From assembly GCA_037013685.1 (NCBI GenBank), contig CM072887.1, positions 86,014,347-86,078,346 on the forward strand: a DNA stretch of 64,000 bases, read 5' to 3'. The notes under the pieces were generated by a model. It made no database searches and was not told the DNA's origin. It was given only the letters and a program-made list of their open reading frames with translations. Positions 1 to 14,300 of this stretch are shown piece after piece. The position numbers and the translations under genes were made by a program. How positions within the stretch are numbered: position 1 is the stretch's first letter; every line of letters starts with the position of its first letter. The stretch is from Acridotheres tristis (Eukaryota > Chordata > Aves > Passeriformes > Sturnidae).

Positions 1-2500
1 TTCACGTACAAAAAACTGAGGAAACATTTAGGTTGGATTCTTCCTTTGAATGTGAGTTTTCAAAAAATACCTTTTGGAAAATAAACTACACGAGTAATAG
101 TTGAATAAACAGAGAAAATGAGCGTTAGAAATTTTTTATGTCTTCAATGTCCAGTCATTTTCAGGCAAGGCATTAACTGTGATGACAGAAAAAGTTTTAG
201 GATAGCTCCAGGAAGCTACAAGCCATAAGACTGATGACTTGCTGTATTAGCTAAGGTAATAGAAATGATATTTAAGAATAGAATTGGTAAACACACAGCT
301 AAATATTACCTAGTTAGGAACAATCAACATGCCTGATTTGAGTTTTTTTTAAAGAGAAATTCTACCCTAAAACTTCTTGTCAGATTTGGAAGAATTAGCT
401 GTTGTGTGAATAACGGATTGATGGAAGCTTTCTAAATTTCCAGAAGTCTGTTGCTGAGTCCCATAAAACAGATTTTTAAAAGGAGCAGCTAGAGGGTAGG
501 AAGCAGTAAAGCAGTAAATGTTTATTGTAGCTGAAGATCAGTAGTGAAACTCTACAAGCCAGTAAGTTCTTTAATGCCTTGAAAATTGAATAATCAGTGG
601 AATGAAAAACAGTTCACTGAGAAAATCTAGTTGATCAGTGGAAGAACTGATTAACTAGATTAGTAGACGAAAGAGTCTTAGGATACAGTGGGATTGTACT
701 ATTAAATGGCATAATGAAGTTACACATATATTTGAAATGGTGCACAGGCACAGAAGGAAGATTAAAAAATCCTGACTTGTTTTACAGTGACAGACTAAGG
801 AGCAATTCTAGGGGTTCATGCCTGATATTTGTATAAAGTGACAACTCAGTATTGAGTAATCTTTAAAAAAATCCCAAATCAAGTTTTAGAAACTATTAAG
901 AAAATAAATTGAATATTCTATAGCATCAAAGATGCAGTGGAGATGTTTGTATCTTGAATGCTTGAAGTTTGTCTTCCCATCTCTGTTTAAACAGATGTAA
1001 TAGAATACTGATTGATCAGAGAAGATCAAAGGTATTAGTGTGAAAACTATCAAAGCTATTTCAGATCTGAAGAATAGTAGGAGACTAGAAGAGACATTTT
1101 TATGTTTAGTCTGTCCTTGCCTTTCTATAATCATTCATTTAAAGGACTTCTGGAGAATGAAAACTCCCGAAATCAAACAATAATGAAGTTGTCACACTTC
1201 CTGTAATAAAATTTGGAGTTTCATCCTTATTATGACAAAACTCTTGGTTGATTGTTATAAATCAATGTCAAACAAAAAAATAAGAACAAACCATTTGAGC
1301 TTATCCAAGTTCAATTCAGTAGTTGATTTATTTTACACTGAAATGCCAACATAGTCTCTCCCTTTTACAGTAACATTAATAGTTTTATAGTTTTGCTTCT
1401 ACTTTAAAGAAGACTTGTTTGAAAGTCTGTTACTCATTTCCTTAAAGATCCTTGCAACATTGCTGTGAATAATTGATTATATTATCCTCTCCTCTACCTT
1501 TTTTTTTTTTTTTCCCCATAACTAGTTCAAAGAAGGCATAAAATCAGTTGAAGGCTATTCCTAGAGATATCTTCTGAAATGGGGATTTTCACATGGAAGG
1601 CCATATGGCATTATTGTTTCACAAGTGGATTTCTTGTCTCCCACAGTCCCTGGAGTAGAAGTTTCCAGGTGAGAGGTATTTTTTGCAAGAACTTGGAACA
1701 AGTGTTGCAGGAGTCTTGCTCTTAACCAACGCAAGATTTAGAAACTGAAAAGTGTGTCATGAAACCTGGGACTTATTTTATCTTCCTTTTCTAAAAATTT
1801 GATCTTGTTAGAGAAACTGAGCTTAAAATTTTGGCTTCCTTGTGACAGCAAGAATGCAGCACTTGTCCCAAGTCTTGACAGCTGTTGAGATATAGTTAAT
1901 GTCAAAAAAAGCTTATATTCTCTTTTCCTGCAGAAAATCCTGCAGAGTAGGTTTGTCTAGTGGAAAGGGAATACAGAGAGTTAATGAAGGCAGGGCTAAT
2001 GAAAAGATTGCACCACATGGAAATTTTGAATATGTTTAGTCAGTTAAAGTCACAGATTCAATATGCCAATTAAGGTTCTTTAAAAAAATAACCAACAAGA
2101 TAAAATCATCAGTGTCAGGTTTGAAAGTTACAGAAGCTATGCTGGTTTGAGTATTTGCTCTGAAACCGTCCTTGACAGGTGAGGTGAATAAACCTTCGTT
2201 ATATAAATCATTATGAGCATTTTGAATTCCCTCAGGGTGGTTACAGAACTGTAGATGAAAAGGGCTTATTCAGTCAAACACAAACCTGTTCTTCAGGGTT
2301 TGAGGATTTCTACCAAAATCATTTTGCAATGAAAAGCAAATGTAGGTCTTAAAAACAACCAATAAACTATCCACACCTAGCAAAACAGACTCCAGGGTTC
2401 CCACTCTTCCAGGAGTTTTTTGGTCTATTTCGTGTTTTAAAAATTACTGATTTCCTGTTTGTCTTTTACGTTTATTTCATAATATGTCTCTGCTTGTCAC
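1..2500. other. non-coding AT-rich stretch, probably intronic
   Basis: No exon, RNA gene or recognisable repeat family stands out. The open frames are short and without recognisable domains. A run of 15 T sits at about 1499-1513. If the laminin G exons further right belong to one long gene, this would be intron; the window does not show where that gene starts. Confidence 0.6.
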
Positions 2501-2880
2501 AGAATCATAGATTCACAGAATCATTAGGGTTGGAAGGGATCTCTGGAGATCATACAGTCCAATCCTACTGCCAAGGCAGGGTCACCTGGAGCAGGTGGCA
2601 AAAGAACACATCTGAGTGGGTTTTGAATGTCTCCACAGATGGAAATTCCATTACCTCTATGGGCAACCTGTTCCAGTGCTGTGCCACCCTCTATATAAAG
2701 TTCTTACTCATGTTGAGGTGGAACTTCTTGTGTTTTATGGCTGTTTATGGCTGTTGCTCCTCCTTCTGTCACTGGGCACCACAAAAACAATCTGGTGTCA
2801 TCCTCTTGGTACTCGCCTTTGAGATATTTATATTCTTTAGTGAGATCCTCTCTCAGTCTTCTCTTCCCTAGACTTAGGCA
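2501..2880 (-). mobile_element. CR1 LINE fragment, 3' end, truncated
   Basis: Read on the plus strand, this begins with the reverse complement of the CR1 3' tail (AGAATCATAGATTCACAGAA), then the conserved block GGTTGGAAGGGATCTCTGG. About 140 bp further in is GGGCAACCTGTTCCAGTGCT, another hallmark of avian CR1. The element is therefore inserted on the minus strand and is 5'-truncated to about 380 bp, as usual for CR1. It carries only 3' UTR or distal sequence, with no reverse transcriptase. The long open frame across it (2494-2871) is a by-product of the repeat, not a gene. The distal boundary near 2880 is approximate. Confidence 0.9.
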
Positions 2881-5800
2881 CTAGACTGTAGTGCCAACTC
2901 TAATCTTTGTAAATTTTAAAGAGCATTACTCTTTGAAATATTTCGTGTTGTCTAGCTTGACCAGGGAGTCCACTGTGTATTCTGTATTACAACAGTTTCA
3001 CATCTTTTATAGGACAGATGGGAAGTATCCTTATAATCTAATCATCAAGAGGCAGCAGAAGTAGATTTTGATACTTTAAGGTTAAAAGTGGGCTAAAATG
3101 CAACTAATGGCTAATTAGCAGTATGTATGAGCAATTGAAACTAAGACATCTGTAAAATAATTAGTCTGTTTCACCCCTTAAATAAGCGTGAATATGAAAA
3201 TGCTCAGCACGTAAATAATTCTAGGTCCACACAGTAACAGAGAATGATTACTAAATCTCTCATGGGGAGAACACAGCAGTACTTCATGACATTGGCTTCA
3301 TGTATGCTGGGTGCTGGGGAAAAGTGTAGTAAACCCTAATCATCACGATTTCTTGATGTTCCAATAAAGTTTGTTGCCTATTAGAAAGGTTAAAAAATAA
3401 TCTGAATTTGTATTAAATTCAAATGTTACACTGAAATGATACTTTAGGCAAAACCATAGAAAGGTAAAATCATTTCATTTTTAAAAGACTTCTAAGATCA
3501 TGAGTCATTTTGCTCAACATAGAAATACTGGTTTAAGCTTTGAAAATACAGCACCTTTATATGGCAGTGAATACCCGCTGTATAGACCAATATTTTAAGA
3601 AGAAATTATTTTTTTCTGGGAGTTGTTGAAAACTTCTTATGAAGCTCTGTGCTTGCAATACAGATTTACTCTGCATTTGTCGTATCTTTAATGTTTCATG
3701 AATGCCCAAATTATTATTAATTTTTTTTACATGGTTTGTCTTTATTTGTGGAAAAAATATTCGTGTGTAAACTAGAACCATGTGGGAAAGCTCACAGTGT
3801 CTTGACATAAAGCATGAAGGCTCTACAACCCCAGGAAATCATCCAGCAATAACTTTTGTTTTCCTGGATCCAGAAAGTTTTGTTTGTTTGTTTGGGGTTT
3901 TGACTTATGAAACCCTACTTCACAGGAAACTATCTAAAACATAATGAAAAGGTTTATGATATTCTTTGTGTCCATGCAGCCTTCGCAGGCTTCAACAGGG
4001 AGGAGTAGAGGGAAGATGGAAAATGCAGAGAGGGAAATCAAGTTTAAACAGTAATTTTGATGGAGAAGAGAGTAAGAATTATAAATTGTGAAACAAAGTG
4101 ACGAAACAAAACCTGGCTTTTTGGTGGTAGAAGATGAAGGGGCTAATAAACAAAAAAAGTTGGATAAGGGTTGCAATGGGACCAAGCAGGGATTTGTAGT
4201 GGAGATCTGAGCTGGGATTATTCTTGACTTGCAATAGTCATGGAGAATAGCAGGAGAGCAAGGACTCATTTGAACAGGAAGCAGGAAAGACAAGGAAGGA
4301 TGTGCAAGCAGGATATTTTCGATAGCATGGTCCTTGATATATATTTCAGTGGCCTTTTTTTTTTTCCTATAACTGTCTGTTAAATTTTTCTTTTTTCTTT
4401 GATCATAGGCAGATTAACTTTTACTGACTGGAATCAATGCTAAAAGCATGGCTTTTTATGGACTTTTAAATTTATGAAATATTTTTATAATAATATTTAT
4501 GAGGTTATACAATATATTTTTAGTGCCTTCTAGTCCCTTTCTCTGATTTTTTTTCAAAAATGAAGTCTACTGATATCTTGGAACAATAAGTATAGTCTTC
4601 TCTGCAAATATAAGTAGAGCACTTATTCCATTACATATTTGCTATGGAGAATTTATTAACATGCCAATTGTTTTGCCAGGAATGAGAGCAAGTGCTCTTA
4701 TGCTGGTGTAAAATAGAAGGTGAGCAAGAGGCTGAGAATAAGAAGAGAGTACCAGTGTAAGAAAGAAGGTGGACTGTGCTTTTTTTCCACACTGGAGAAA
4801 AGAAACTTCTATCATGTCATGAAGCAAAATCAAGATACCATAAATGTAGAGGTTCTGTTGCTATTACACTGATGTAGGACTTCATTATCTATTTATATAA
4901 AGTAGTATTAAGGCTGGAGAAATGATGGTCAGACTGCTTGAAAGCATAGTTGTATGATGCTTGGGTTTATAAGAGCAGTCTACCTGAAAATAAGCTAAAT
5001 ATGTAAGGACTATGAATTTCCCATTGTGTAAGTCTTACGTGTTTTAAAACTTAGAGGCTAGGTTTGACAACAAAAATACATGTGTAGTCTGTACTTAGTC
5101 CCTTAAAAAAAATGTTACTATCACTGCTGAAATACACCTTTGCTGCTACTCCCTGCTCTTCTCAGATACCTCTCAGTCCTAGTTGTTGTCACAAAGTTTT
5201 TTCTGGTAGTAAATCTTGCTATGGTTATCCTAATGGAACAGGTTTGTTTTGAAGGAAGGACGATTCTTTTCCTTCCTTAGAGAGTTTCTGCTCCCTAGTA
5301 GTGCAGTAGAAGGGCAAAAGCTAATGGGTATTTCCTCTTTGCTGCTGGGAATCATCCCTCTAGGGATAAACTATGAACAAAGAAGATAAACCCTCTGTCA
5401 TCACTAAATTAATCTCTATATTAAAGAACTTGTCTTTGAGCACAGTAAACTTTGGTTAAACTCTTTTGAAGGTGGAGAAGGAAAGGAGACAAAGTGAATA
5501 TCAGGGATATAGGATAAATGTTCACTGACTTAAATGAAAAAAGCTATTCATGTAAGCAATCACTGTGGAAAATACTCCAAAATATAGAAATTGAAGTACT
5601 CTTCGGTTCTTACAGTATGAAAAATATGAGAAATTAGATAGTATTTTGACTTATAACAAGCTATGAGTTGAGCCAATATATTTTCTCAAGTGGCAGTTCT
5701 CAGTGGTATTTTTGAAGTCAAGGAGAAGTACTGAGTGCTTTATCTGCTTACAAACTTATTAATTAGATTGAGTGAATGGGTGGGTTTTGGGGTAGATATG

Positions 5801-8257
5801 GTGGAGGTAAAGTGGCAGGGAAAGCAAAGGTAGTCTGGGCTTTTGAGACCTCCCCCTTCCCTCATTTACTCAGTGTTTCTATCCCTTGTCTCTATCTCTC
5901 ACTGAATCTTTCTTCTGCTACAACTTTCTAATCAAAAATTAATCAATTTATTCACAGTATAGTGTGTCTTAAAATCATGTAATTTCTGATACTGATGAAC
6001 CTGTACCCCTATTGCAAATAAACCAGTGGTCCTCCTTCAAGAGTCAGCTGAATTGACTTTCATTTTGAAGTACATTTTAGCATCAGGATGTGAATGCCAT
6101 TCTTTTCTTTGTGCAATAATGCTTCAAAGTGTAACTCTTTGTAAAGTGCCATATAAAACTGAGATTGAAATGTTATTGTCAACAACTTTAAAAAAGTCAA
6201 CAACCAAAAAAACCCTACACAGCAGTTAATTTCGGAGCTATGAAATATTGATATCTATCCTGTAACCTTGAGATCAAGCAGAAAGCACCTTCATATTTTA
6301 TTTTTTAATATCCACTGGCTTTATGGAGAGTCAGTAGGTGTTATATGACCAAAGAATATTTGTATAAATATTCAGATTCTATTTGTGTACTTATATATAA
6401 GGATAAACTGTCATTTATGCAAACATCTAAACAATTAAAAAAATCCACTCATATGCATGGTGTTTGAAAAAATACACAGCCATTGCACCTGGATAGGGCT
6501 GTTAATAATTCAGCTAATTTTTAAATAATATTTTTAGAGTTCTACTTGTATAATGTTCAATTTAACAAAGTAAACAGGATTGCATGAAAGTATTCAGCCA
6601 ATCGGTTGCAAATACCTACTTTACACTGTCCAATGAGGTTAGATTTTACATTCAATGGCTTACACATTTCTGGAGAGGTTTAGTTATTCATATTTCAGAA
6701 TCACTTGTGAAATGAGAAAGAATTAGGGTTATGTCAATCTTAGGTGACAGTAAATTATATTTTTTGGCAAACATAGTAAAATTCTATAAAAATAACATGG
6801 AATTGCAAGGGCTTTTTTATTGTTTGTGATTTTTAACTTGACCTAATTTCCAGGTAGCATTTACCTTCTAATAGAAAACAAAGAACACATAAAACCATTT
6901 AATGTATACTGACTTCATTTTAACCTTCTTTTTTTACAAGGGTAGAGAGAAACAAACCTCCCTTCTTATGTCCCAATTATCACGTTCTGTTAATGCTGTC
7001 AATTCTTTGTTACTTAAAGCAGAAATTGTGATTGTAAGCAGTACCGTTCTTTTTCCTTTCGTAATAGAAGAATGAATTAGAAAAGGAATACCCAAGCTAC
7101 TCTAGTTTTTACTATTACTTCAATCTATATGAGATGATATTCATCACTCCAGTAGATCTCAGTATCTTTGCAACCTGAACAGGCCTTAACTAATATGTGA
7201 TGATTTATGGCATCTGATGTGAGAAGGATTTTCAAACGTACATGAATTTGCTCGTATGTCTATGTAAGAATGCTTCGTAGATGCAAAATTCTGAAACCTA
7301 ATCTGTTCTGTACTTTAGTTATTGCCTTTATAAAAGGAGGAGGGCTGGGGGAAGGTGTTTATTTCCAACAGTATTAGCAAAGGAATACAAATAGAAATAT
7401 AATTAGGAGAACTTTTTATACTTTTTTAAATCAGCTTCATATAATGCATGTAACAACTCCATAAATCTGAGTGATGGATTGCAGCTCATCATTCTGCTTC
7501 TCAGAGTAAATGCTACCATATTTCACAAAATATATTTTAAAAGCTTAACATATTGGAGAATAGCCATGCTACAGCTTAGATTCTGGAAGAGGTGAGGGAA
7601 GTTTGAGGAATCTGAGGCTTTGATTACCTCTGGAAAGTTAGATATGGTTCCATGCAGGCAGAGGACATAATGCTACATACTGCCCTGAATGTCTTGTACC
7701 AATTGGTTACCTTCTCTTTTCTACAACAAAGAAGAACATTTGTACGGAAAGATGTGTCACAGTGATGCTGAACATCTGAAAAACTACAATTGCGTGGCCC
7801 AATCAACAATTTCCTGGTTGCAAATATACACAGTAGAAATTGAATCAATGTACAAAAATTGTTAAAATTTCTTATGCCCCTTTCCTGTTATAGAGGAGAC
7901 CATTACTCTGACTGCAAGTAAACAATATTTATTCAGGAATTAACTAGTCAACCAAAGAGGTGTCCTTCTCAGAGGATAAGCCTTCTAAGCATTTGTGGGA
8001 TATTATGTAGAAGACTGGCATAAACTGTATTAGAAGAGGTTACTAAGCTCTGCTGATTTTGTAAGTGAGGTGATACTATAACTGTAGTCAGAGTGAAAAA
8101 CATGGTTTTAACACCTGTTGTTACAGCTTAAGAGACAGAATAATTTTGTGTAGTAAATACTATTGTCAGTCTCTTAATATTTAAGTTCTGGGTGGTTTTA
8201 CATCTAGGTGGTTTCTGGTGGTCCAGATAAGGTATCAGAAGTAAGAATTCCAGAAGT
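2881..8257. other. non-coding AT-rich stretch without recognised repeats
   Basis: About 5.4 kb with scattered homopolymers (for example T runs near 4358) and short random open frames. I found no exon with splice sites and coding character and no CR1 similarity. Ancient, unrecognisable repeats may well be present. Confidence 0.55.
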
Positions 8258-8645
8258 CATGGAATAGAATATGCTGAGATAGAAGGGACCCATCAGGATC
8301 ATCAAGTCCAGATCCTGGCCCTGTGCAGGTCACCCCAAGAATCACACCATGTGCCTGAGTGGTGTCCAAGTACTTCTTGGACTCTGTTAGGTTTGGTTGT
8401 GTGCCCACTTCCCTAGGGAGCCTGTTCCAGTGCCCAACCACCCTCTAGGTGCAAAACCTTTTCCTGATATCCAACCAAAACTTCCCCTGACTCAGCTTCA
8501 TTCTGTTTCCTTGAGTTTTGTCACTGGTCACAGGAGTAAAGAGACGGAACCTGCCCCTCTGCTTCTGCTCATGGAGGTGTTTAAGAGCACAATGAGGTCT
8601 CCCTTCAGTCTCCTCTTTTCCAGGCTGAGCAAACCAAGTGACCTT
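8258..8645 (-). mobile_element. CR1 LINE fragment, 3' end, truncated
   Basis: Contains the avian CR1 3' blocks in reverse orientation in the expected order: GGGACCCATCAGGATCATCA near 8286, a GAATCACACCATGTGCCTGA block near 8340, GGGAGCCTGTTCCAGTGCCC near 8416, CCTTTTCCTGATATCCAACC near 8457 and a TCACTGGTCACAGG segment near 8521. This is the same subfamily type as the plus-strand copy at about 18190. Open frames on both strands here are repeat by-products. The element is 5'-truncated and mutated. Confidence 0.92.
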
Positions 8646-11600
8646 CTTCTTTGAAAAAGGGATATAATTGTGAGAAGTAAACTCATAACCATGCAAGTAA
8701 AGCTAAGTTAAGACTTAAACTTGAGGAGCTTTTTGCTATAAACACTGAAATTATGGAGAAATTGAGGCAGTGTAAATTAAGCTGGCCGTGTTTCACACAG
8801 AGGTAGCTAGATTAGTCAGGAGGGTGTTAGAATACAAGGTTGTGAAGAAGTCAAAAGAAGCACAAACTTAGGAAGAAGTAGTGCTGCCAGCCCACATAGT
8901 GTGCTGGTGTATGTGAAGTAGAAACAGTGGAATTAAATTATTGTTAAAGCCTGTAACAGGAAAACAGGCTGGCAGACTGGGAAGAACCTGGATGTCTGCA
9001 AGCTGAGTGTGAGCCAGCAGTCTGCTGCTGGTGGTGGCATGTTTCCCTTGTCCTAGTGTTGACATTCTCATGTCAATCTTCCTACAAATTCTGATGGTAT
9101 CATTATGGTGGGTTGTCTTGGGGAGAACATTCCAATTACATTCTTATCACCTCTTTCCTCCCCACTCCACCCCTTTTCAACCTAGCATTGGTATCTTTTG
9201 TTTTGCATTAGAAAACACAATAAAATGCACATACACACTTTAACCAGTTATTGGGCAGCACCTGTACATGACCAAAACGTGTCTAGGCAATGCTAGCAGC
9301 ATCATAAGCATGAGCAATCCACAGGGAGTGTGAGCAGTTCATAATGAAAATACATGGCTATTGTGGTAAAGCTTATGTACCAGAAAGGATGCCTAAGGAG
9401 TGGTGCTCCTCTGAACATGTGCTAAGTCTACTCACTCAGAGGTAAAATTTTCGGATATGTACCTAAAATACTGGTCATTGTCCATCACTGTGCAGATTCC
9501 AAGTATTTCTTGTTTTTTTTTTTCCCTCTCACGTTTTGAAATTGTGTCTTCTCAGTGCAGTGGTGGTTATATGACAACATTTCTTCATTTAAAGAATGTA
9601 CAGGTTCTATTTCAAGAAAATTACTGGAATAAAAGTGCAATATTGCTTTCGAAGAAAGACCAGTAACTGCAAATTCTTAATTGCACAAGTGAGAAAAACG
9701 GATTTATTCGTTAATATTTTTCTCTGTACTGCTTTTCAATGCACTTTATAATCTTTACATTTCAAGTGCATTAAAAAAAAAAAGAAAATGAGAAAATGAG
9801 CATACTTCTTTATGGGCTCAGGACAACAAGCACTGCTCAATCATTTAGATTCAACACTGAAAGTAAAGTTAGTTTCCCAGAGTCAATTTTTAATTTCTAC
9901 CATAGCAAGTCCTATCCTGGGAGAATAGAACAGTAGATATTGACTGGAATGGAAAAATTAAAAAATGTGGAAATGAAAACAAACTAGTCCATTTCCTGCT
10001 AGATTTTCTTGATTAACACATATAGACCAAAAATAATGACCCTCTTTTTTCTGTTGGAAAATGATGAATGCCTTGTTAACGTTTCTCATGTCACCCAGAC
10101 CTCTCTCCTACTATTCTTCCATTCTTCCTACTCTATTTAGTAAGAAGGTGTTCATCTTTCAATGTTGTTTTTCCAGTTCTATACTGCCAATCTATGAGAT
10201 GCTGGACCAGACCACTGAGTATTCATAGTAGTGGGACCTCACTAGTACGTGAGCCTAATGAGACCTTTCTGTTTCCTTGTCTTGTTGTTCTGTAAGTCAA
10301 TATTGTGAAAGCTTTCTACATTATTTTCAGTTCATTTGGTGTAATAGGCTTCAGCTCAGAGACTTAAGCCATTGCTAAAACTAAAGGGGTAAATGTAGCT
10401 CTGTGGTTTGAGGGAGTTGTTTTAGCTTTTACCAGGAGGACTGAAGAGTCATATTGGGTATCTGATCTTAAAAACAGAATAAAGTGAAAGTTCATGGTTA
10501 TTTTTGCCACTGTGACTTTTACTGCAGTTCACTGTAGCAATAAGTTTGGTAACTGTGCTATGCCAGGTATGCCACTGTTTATGATCAAATTTCTCCTTAA
10601 CCATGGTTTCTATCATAAATCTAGGTAAATTTTATGTGTGCACATGTGTAGCAATTTTCTTTCTTGCCTCCAGAAGGACACGAAGGTAGGCATGATGCAA
10701 TTGATCAACCTCTCTTTGTCAGGATCAGGCTCTTCTCAGTCAAGACCCCTGATCCTTTTCTCTCATGATCAGATCGCTACTTTCAGTGACTCTCTTCCTC
10801 ATTTCCAGATTTTCATTAGAGGCAGGAGAGACATAAGATTCTCTATTTTGAGCCAAACAATGTCCCAGGAAGAGTGAGATTTAAATCCAAGCTCTCAGAA
10901 TATAAAGACAGGCAGAACCTGTATTGATACAGGTATTTTCACATACAGCTTTAATTAAAATCAGCCTTTAAATAGGATGAGAGATTTCAATTAGGGAAAC
11001 TGACTTCTTGCTCTGAAAAACAAAAACTAGAGAGAATGTTTGTGCTTCCTTCCCCTCGTCCACATCCACAGATCAAAGTTCCAAGAGAAAAAGTTCAAAC
11101 CAGAACACAAGCGAAGCTGTGGAAGGCAATTATAGCATTTCTAGCTTCTTTGAAAAAGAGAAATACAGCTAGTGTTGAAGAATGTCTAGCCACTGGGAGA
11201 TAGCAGGAACACACTAAATCGCAGCCCTGCTGTGATTTATATAAGTATGTCCTCCAGTCATGTATTGGATGTTGGATCATCCCTAGAAGTGTTTCAGTGT
11301 TGTCTTTTTCAAAATGGTCCACTTTTCAGTACTGCTCTTTTTCAAATTGATGAAAAACTTATATTGGGTTTCTTTTTGTACCAGAGAGTTGGCACTGAGC
11401 ACTTAGTGCATGGCTAGTCCTCATATCACTGCAGAAAAGTAATGATACCAGGATTCCTCTTCATCTACTTTCTTGGGTACAGTCAGTTTTGCATTCACAA
11501 CTTAGCACACATCAATAAGATCTGAGTCTTCACCAAAGCTATTCTCTTTCTAGTTCTGGGTGATAACTTCAAGCTTCTGAAGTTATTGTCAGTTCACAAA

Positions 11601-14250
11601 CATGGATATCTGCTTTCATAAACTCTGACCAGTATATGAAAAGTGGGTAGCAGCTACAGCACCTCGAGAACCACTGTTCCTAAAAAGAACAAAATAACTA
11701 CCAAGTACATTGAGGAAGACCCTGACCCCTTTCTTCAGGAAAGAATCTGACAGATGGAGTCAGCCTTCAGCAGCAGTAAATCAAAAGTACCTGTGCATTC
11801 TGGTTATCCTACCAATTACAGTTCATCAGTTTTAAGAACATTTTTTGATGCCTGATCCCTCATGAACTTTGTGGAAGAATTTTAGTGCAAACATGGACTT
11901 TTGTTCAAGGACTAAATTCAATAAAGCATTTCATATCAGTAAGACAGCACAATCACTATAAACAATTAGAATATCAAACTATTTAATATGCAAGAAGGAC
12001 ACGGGGGAAAATTTCATAAGTGAAATGAGACAGGAGATGATGATCAGAGCGAAATTGAAAGAAAAGAACATAAGTGTGACATTTCATTAGAAGAGGGAAA
12101 GGGAAGGCAAAGTTTGCTTAATAGAAGTTTTTTTAAAAGAAGAGTTGGTAAAAGAGAGGAGCAATCAATCACAGTAAAAAGTAAAGACAGAGTTATAAGC
12201 AATGTACATAACTTACAGTTTTGGTGATGTGTGGCTTATAGACAGCTTTATACCCTCCTGTGACAATAAAATGTGTTTTCCTCTTTGTTTTAGGAGAGGA
12301 AAGCACTCTCAGAATGTAGTGGTTATTAATAAATGTGTTGGCCATTACTTTTTAGATTTCCTAATGCACACTGTAGTAAAAACAAAGAAAACCCAACACA
12401 TACGCCAGTATTAAGCTCTCTATAATGGCTTTTGTTATTTGGAAATTCTGAAAATACAGTGACCTATCATTTGAACAGAAAACCTTCAGTTGATATGATC
12501 CAAATAACTGGTTACATGAGAAATGGCACCATGCTCACAATCTGTCATTGCTGGTTCCTGCAGTTTCCTGGTCTCTGAATGTCAGTAGCTTCTCCATTCT
12601 ACCACAGCTGCAAAATATTTTCAGGCAGCTGCAATCAGCAACCTAAAAGTTGTATCAGACTTTTCAAGAATAATTCCTGCTAAACAGTTTATCAGTCATA
12701 TTCTTGGGGTGGGAGATAGGTAATGGAACAAAAGTGCATCTACAAAAGAGAAATGTAAAACTGCCACAGAAACTGATGTTTGCAATTCAAATTTGCAGGA
12801 AGGGCAACGAAAGCATGCTCCAATGTAGTATTAATATAAAAGTTATAAATATAATTTGGAACAAGAGAGTGCTCATTTTAAGGGAGATGGCTGGCAAACT
12901 GGGATTTCTTCAAATGAGTAGTCCAAGTAAAAGCCCCATCAGTACAGCCATAAACAGCTAGGGACTTCTGTGCTCTCACATGGCCTTAGACTTCTCTAAT
13001 ATTTAATTCTAAAATTTAAAAAAATACTAAGTTGGGAGTAGGTAAATAGTTCTCTAGTATCTGATCTCAGCAGGCTGTATTGAAGGACTTTAAACCCAGA
13101 ACCTTTTCTGTCAGTTACTCGAAATTCTGTTTTGAATTTGTTTTGCTAAGAACTATTTTTTCTCTACAGATTAAAATGATTATATTTTAATCTGTTAGAA
13201 ATATCTCAGTTAAGGTTAAAATGCTGAATGAAAAAATTAATCACAATGATTTTTCAGTGCTCAATCTCAGGCCACTGCTTCATGATTCAGACAAAATGAG
13301 ACAGGAAATTAATTTTGCACTGATCTTCCTCAATGCCTGATGTGCTTCTTCTGCTAAATGACTTGGGACATTTGTAAAGCATTTCCCTGCAAAGAGAATT
13401 GGAGTTCTGTGCTGTTACCTGAGTCACTCTGGAGAGATTTAGCAGTCTACAGCTGTGGTCATGGCGCTAAGGTCTCTGCATGCTAATTTTAATATCTCTA
13501 ACTTGTCTCTGAGTAAATTTGAATTCTCATTATGAGATATACTGAATCCAGGGCAGCATCTCACATCTGGCGGAATTGCTTAAAAATAAACCTACACAGG
13601 AATAGGTATCTTTTTTCTTTCAACCTAGTATGCATTTCTAAATATTAAAATTTTCTGTTTCAAGTGTTATCCTTCTGAGATTCATAAATACAGAGACAAA
13701 TTTATTTTCTTAAGATGATTATAGAAATTATTTTGGGAAAAACTAAATACACAGTATGTTATCAGAAGAGAGCAAACAGAGTGAACGAGATGTATATTAA
13801 GTGGGACGACAAAATCCTAATCAAAGCTAAACAAAAGAGGAAAAGATATCATCTTATACTTTGCTGAAGCTCATAATAATGTTACTTCATAAATATAGAA
13901 GAAAAATAGGCTTTCACAAACCCGAAAAGTCAGATCAAAATATGGGGCTGCCACAAGATGAAAGAAAACCCTTTGCATGTCTCAGAAACCTTTACATGCC
14001 TTTTCTCACACCTTAAGCCTAAGAGAATTTCAGGTCAACGTATAGAAACATCCAAGGAAGACCTTCATACTTAATCTGACTCTATTCAAAAAAAAGCTTC
14101 TATTCAATTTTCTCTGTAAGAAATGTCTTTTGGCAATCCTTTTAGACTTGTACCTTCATCTTTATGCTTAAGGTCTGTTTTGTGATTATTTTGTTCAGCC
14201 TGTAAACTTGAAGGTATACATTAACTTTATCCATATGCTAGTATGATTTG
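8646..14250. other. non-coding AT-rich stretch
   Basis: No convincing exon or transposon seen. Open frames (for example 10638-10877 and 12704-12961) are short, have no recognisable domain and are not flanked by a persuasive acceptor and donor pair. Confidence 0.55.

Positions 14251-14300
<50 letters not shown>
14251..14300. repeat. (AGAT)n microsatellite
   Basis: An uninterrupted tetranucleotide AGAT repeat of 50 bp, 12.5 units, embedded in AT-rich sequence. Pure tetranucleotide tracts of this length are usually length-polymorphic in vertebrates. No role is implied. Confidence 0.97.

Noticed and set aside
2494..2871. 125-codon plus-strand open frame.
   Set aside because: It coincides with a minus-oriented CR1 3' fragment; the frame is antisense repeat sequence.
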